The notes under the pieces: generated by a model
Told to the model about the DNA's origin: nothing
The model's input: only the letters and a program-made list of their open reading frames with translations
Database searches by the model: none
Program-made: the position numbers and the translations under genes
Shown: piece by piece, positions 5,696 to 8,715 of the stretch
How positions within the stretch are numbered: the stretch's first letter is position 1
Layout of the letters: each line of letters begins with the position of its first letter
Source: CAYUCY01 sp964443525
Lineage (GTDB): Bacteria > Pseudomonadota > Alphaproteobacteria > Caedimonadales > Caedimonadaceae
Length of the DNA: 8,715 bases
Assembly: GCA_964443525.1 (NCBI GenBank)
Contig: CAYUCY010000062.1
Location: 1 to 8,715 of the forward strand
Reading direction: 5' to 3'

Positions 5696-7198
5696 TTACT
5701 CCTTAGGGCGCATAGTGGGGAAGGCGATAACGTCTCGGATGCTGTGAGAGTTGGTCAGAAGCATCACAAGGCGGTCGATCCCGATCCCGAGGCCTCCTGT
5801 TGGAGGGAAGCCGTATTCAAGAGCTGTGATGAAATCCTGATCATAAGGCATGGCTTCCTCATCTCCGGCTGCTTTTGCCTCCATTTGAGAGAGGAATCGG
5901 TTCTTTTGATCGATAGGATCCGCAAGCTCTGAAAAACCATTAGCAATTTCCCAGGCATTGACGTAACACTCAAACCGCTCTGTAAGGCGCTCATCCTGGG
6001 GATGAACCTTAGCGAGAGGAGAAATATCACGGGGAAATTCGGTCACGTGGGTCGGTTGAATTAAGTCGTGTTCCACCTTTTCGGCAAAGACGAATTCGAT
6101 GACTTTGCCCCAACAATGAGCCTCCTCAACATCCACGCCAACGGATTTTGCAGCCGCTTGGGCTTCACCCAGATCATAGATTTCTGAAAAATCGATTCCA
6201 ATTTTTTCCTTGATCAGCGTCAGCATAGGCTTTCTTTGCCAGGGGCCTTTAAAGTCAAGTGTGGTCTCACCAAAACGGAATTCGAGCGTTCCGAAAACTT
6301 TTTCAGCAACAAAGCGAGTGATCCCTTCGGTCAAGTCCATCATATCGTTAACATCTGCGTAGGCCTGATACATCTCGATCATCGTAAATTCTGGATTGTG
6401 GCGGGTCGAAATGCCCTCGTTCCTGAAATTGCGATTGATTTCATAGATCTTCTCCGAGAGTCCGCCTACGATAAGTCGCTTGAGGAACAATTCGGGAGCA
6501 ATGCGCAAGAAAAGATCCATGCCCAAAGTATTATGATGGGTGATAAAAGGGCGGGCTGCAGCACCTCCCGCAATCGTATGAAGCATAGGGGTTTCGACTT
6601 CCAGGAAGTCTCTTTCATTCAGATAGGCTCGAATCTGGGCGATGATGCGGCTGCGGGCACGCAAAACGTCTCTTGACTCGGGATTAGCCAAGAGATCCAG
6701 GTATCGCTGGCGATAACGTGTCTCAAGATCTGAAAGACCGTGGTATTTTTCAGGAGGTGGAAGGAGGGTCTTCGTTAAGTAAATGATCTCCTGCGCATTA
6801 ATCGTAATCTCACCCCTCGGGGTCTTTCTCACATACCCTGTGAAGCCCATAAAATCTCCGAGATCGATCAGCTTAACAACCTCGAGTTGCCTCTCAGAGA
6901 GATCGTTCTTATGAGAAAAGATTTGGATTTTGTCATAGGGATCTTGAAGATCGATAAACATACCGCTGTTTCTGATTGAAGTCACGCGACCTGCAACGGT
7001 AACAACATCTTTGGTTTCTTCACCCGGTGCTAGACTTTCATATTTTTTTAGAAGATCCCCTATTCCATACGTCTTGTGAAAGCCCGTCGCATAAGGTTCA
7101 ATACCGAGCTCGCGGAGTTTTTCGAGTTTATTCAGTCGAGACTGACGAAATTCATTATCTTCCATCTGAGGATGTACTTTTGCCGTTGCTGTTGTCAT
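5696..7198 (-). CDS. lysS: Lysyl-tRNA synthetase, class II
   Basis: LysS charges tRNA-Lys with lysine using ATP in the cytoplasm, as a homodimer. The 500-residue length is usual for the bacterial class II enzyme. After a variable N-terminus there is an OB-fold anticodon-binding domain (about 64-142, including VAGRVTSIRNSGMFIDLQD). The catalytic core has motif 1 around FLEVETPML (198-206), motif 2 FRNEGISTRHNPEFTMIE (258-275) and motif 3 GLGIGIDRLVMLL (469-481), ending RDVIAFPTMRPKE. This is not the unrelated class I enzyme that many alphaproteobacteria use. The start ATG at 7198 has only a weak AAG upstream; an in-frame ATG at residue 12 has no better site. A TATAGT lies 8 bases before the ATG without a -35, so either co-transcription with the upstream repeat-protein gene (78-base gap) or a very short leader is possible. 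Confidence 0.97.
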   Translation of the reverse strand: MTTATAKVHPQMEDNEFRQSRLNKLEKLRELGIEPYATGFHKTYGIGDLLKKYESLAPGEETKDVVTVAGRVTSIRNSGMFIDLQDPYDKIQIFSHKNDLSERQLEVVKLIDLGDFMGFTGYVRKTPRGEITINAQEIIYLTKTLLPPPEKYHGLSDLETRYRQRYLDLLANPESRDVLRARSRIIAQIRAYLNERDFLEVETPMLHTIAGGAAARPFITHHNTLGMDLFLRIAPELFLKRLIVGGLSEKIYEINRNFRNEGISTRHNPEFTMIEMYQAYADVNDMMDLTEGITRFVAEKVFGTLEFRFGETTLDFKGPWQRKPMLTLIKEKIGIDFSEIYDLGEAQAAAKSVGVDVEEAHCWGKVIEFVFAEKVEHDLIQPTHVTEFPRDISPLAKVHPQDERLTERFECYVNAWEIANGFSELADPIDQKNRFLSQMEAKAAGDEEAMPYDQDFITALEYGFPPTGGLGIGIDRLVMLLTNSHSIRDVIAFPTMRPKE

Positions 7199-7276
7199 GA
7201 TCGCTTACTATATCAAGTTTTAATCTTTAAACACAGCATATTTCAGGGCTTCAGGAGAAAAGTCAAGGAAGATGCT

Positions 7277-8715
7277 TTACGCGGGCTTTAAATCTTTTGT
7301 CATTTTTTCTCTAAAATGTTTCAGATGATCTTTAAAGGCGCCGACTTGGTTGAGTTGATCTAGAAACGACTGGCGATCTGCAGCTACTTCTTTCGTGGTG
7401 TCTGTCAGAATCGCGAACGTATGGGAAAGAGGACTTCTTTCCATAAATGAGCCGTATTGTTCTTTCAATTCAAGCAGAACTGGGACGTTTTTGTCATGAA
7501 AGTATGCAACGGCCAAATTTAGGATGACATCGGGCGTCAGCTTACGTTCTTTCTCTTTGAAGGCTTTTATTTTTTGAAGAACGCCTATCACTTTTTTCCA
7601 ATCTTTGAGCTCCCAAGAGATCTCAGCTTGAAGTTCCAGGCTTTCAAGAGAAGGGTCATCTTGAAGGAGGGTTAGGGCACCTGTCGGGTTCTCTTGCATG
7701 GTCATGATCTTTGCTTCGAGAAAATTCCGTTGTCTGGTTACTTCGAGATTGGCAAGGCGCAAGCGATCAATCCTCTCGAGCGCTTTTTGGGCCAAGTTGA
7801 TTTTACCCGTTTCAATAAAAATATAACTGAGACGCAGTAAAAAGCGCGCGTAGTCCTCCGAATCCTGGGGAGGGGAATTCAACTCATCCCTCAAGATTCG
7901 GCCGGCCTCTTCTAATAGATTTAAATCAAAATAGGCATCGACGATCTGTCCGATGCTTTTAAAGCGAGCATCATCCTTTGGAAAAAGATCCGAGTAATCC
8001 TGGTAAAACGCGATTGTTTTAACGGGGGTTAAATCTTTTTCTTCGAGGCGCTTTGAAACGATACTCTCGGCCTTTTGAAGTGCCCATCTTTTCTCGGAAG
8101 TATTGGGAAAATAAGTGATAATTTGGCGTAACAAACCCAGGGCTTTTGGATATTCTCGAAATTCGTCATAGAGACTGACCAAGCGTTTGAGGATCTTAAG
8201 CTCGGTTTCGTCCCCGCGCCAATCTAGACGGATATTCTCTAGGTTTTTAATTTCCGCTTTCTTTCCAGATTCGTCTAAGCTGTCCATATTGGTCAAAGCC
8301 AAGAGTGCTTCAATACGTGCTCTTTCGTTAGGAGACCTGAGGGACTGTCTTAAGATGTCTTCCGCCTCTTGAAATTTTTTATCTCTTTGGAGGAAAAAGG
8401 CTTTATAAACTTGAAAAAGCTCTTTTTCCTTGTTCGTGAGGATCAGCGGATCGATCAAATCCAAAAATTGCTGACCCGGCTTATCTATCATATGCGCTGC
8501 GTACGCTGCTTGGAAACAAATAAAATTTCGTAAAGCAGACGGATATTTTTCAAGGTATCGAAGGCCGGCTAAGACATCTTCATAGCCCGCTTCATAGTCC
8601 CGATTCATCATGTAGAAAACGCCGAGCCAGAGTTTCACTTCGGGATCATGCGCGATATCTGCGTCCTCAAAAGTCAGGATGGCTTCTTGCGTTCTGCCGA
8701 TGAGCCCCTGGGAAA
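7277..8715 (-). CDS. Large tetratricopeptide-like helical repeat protein, 5' end beyond window
   Basis: The frame is open from the right edge to the TAA at 7279-7277, giving 478 visible residues. A GTG at 8638 is an internal codon, not the start, because the frame continues upstream as a similar repeat (EAILTFEDADIAHDPEVKLW). The protein is almost wholly helical and charged, with degenerate TPR-like pairs of about 34 residues. Recognisable units include LWLGVFYMMNRDYEAGYED, FREYPKALGLLRQIITYFP, the LLEEAGRILRDEL and LLRLSYIFIETGKINLAQKA blocks, and NPTGALTLLQDDPSLESLEL followed by WELKDWKKVIGVLQKI. I see no transmembrane segment or catalytic motif in the visible part; a signal peptide or membrane anchor could lie in the missing N-terminus. 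Such proteins are usually scaffolds. It sits 78 bases upstream of lysS on the same strand with no clear terminator between. I do not recognise a specific function. Confidence 0.85.
   Translation of the reverse strand, partial: SQGLIGRTQEAILTFEDADIAHDPEVKLWLGVFYMMNRDYEAGYEDVLAGLRYLEKYPSALRNFICFQAAYAAHMIDKPGQQFLDLIDPLILTNKEKELFQVYKAFFLQRDKKFQEAEDILRQSLRSPNERARIEALLALTNMDSLDESGKKAEIKNLENIRLDWRGDETELKILKRLVSLYDEFREYPKALGLLRQIITYFPNTSEKRWALQKAESIVSKRLEEKDLTPVKTIAFYQDYSDLFPKDDARFKSIGQIVDAYFDLNLLEEAGRILRDELNSPPQDSEDYARFLLRLSYIFIETGKINLAQKALERIDRLRLANLEVTRQRNFLEAKIMTMQENPTGALTLLQDDPSLESLELQAEISWELKDWKKVIGVLQKIKAFKEKERKLTPDVILNLAVAYFHDKNVPVLLELKEQYGSFMERSPLSHTFAILTDTTKEVAADRQSFLDQLNQVGAFKDHLKHFREKMTKDLKPA

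Noticed and set aside
6236..6676. 146-codon plus-strand open frame within lysS
   Set aside because: It is antisense to the conserved class II catalytic core, with no plausible ribosome site or recognisable domain; it is explained by the codon structure of lysS.
7207..7266. lysS promoter using TTGACT (7266-7261) or TATAGT (7212-7207) on the minus strand
   Set aside because: TTGACT has only AAATAT at 17 bases, and TATAGT has no -35 at 16-18 bases and would leave almost no leader.
8636..8638. GTG at 8638 as start of the TPR-like protein
   Set aside because: The frame stays open to the window edge and the upstream residues continue the repeat pattern, so the true start lies outside.

Overview
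The window looks like chromosomal DNA of an alphaproteobacterium with moderate GC (about 45-50% in the housekeeping genes by hand count). Two things point there. The minus strand carries enoyl-CoA hydratase - rpsT - dnaA in an order familiar from that class, and the guanylate kinase has the alphaproteobacterial sequence style (FDIDWQGTQ, RAQDSENV, MAKASDEMSHWAEYDYV). A deep-branching or host-associated lineage such as Holosporales-like bacteria is possible, but the sequence does not settle it.

Layout. Positions 1-182 (minus) hold the remains of a LysE/RhtB-family exporter whose N-terminal and apparent C-terminal parts lie next to each other in different frames. Positions 257-2960 (minus) carry dnaA, rpsT and an enoyl-CoA hydratase gene. 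They are not one operon: rpsT has a near-consensus promoter and a rho-independent terminator, and a perfect -10 hexamer lies ahead of dnaA. Positions 3056-3919 (plus) hold a lone glucose-1-phosphate cytidylyltransferase gene (rfbF) with its own promoter. It is AT-rich (about 39% GC) and has none of its usual sugar-pathway partners. Positions 3920-4196 are AT-rich, with a palindrome and a short degenerate open frame but no convincing gene. Guanylate kinase (gmk) follows at 4197-4847.

Positions 4918-5664 hold a toxin-antitoxin module of the HigB/HigA type, toxin gene first. Its promoter is overlain by a perfect 19-bp palindrome, a probable autoregulatory operator. The toxin gene is much more AT-rich (about 35%) than the antitoxin gene (about 48%). 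Converging on it from the minus strand is lysS (class II lysyl-tRNA synthetase, 5696-7198). Upstream of lysS on the same strand lies a large tetratricopeptide-like repeat protein gene that runs off the right edge (7277-8715).

Taken together, core information-processing genes (replication initiation, ribosomal protein S20, GMP kinase, Lys-tRNA charging) are interrupted by accessory insertions (rfbF, higBA) and a decaying transporter. I found no RNA genes, CRISPR arrays, insertion sequences or replication origin. I see no clearly new biological system. The most informative points are the palindromic TA operator, the GC break inside the TA module, the orphan rfbF and the LysE remnant.
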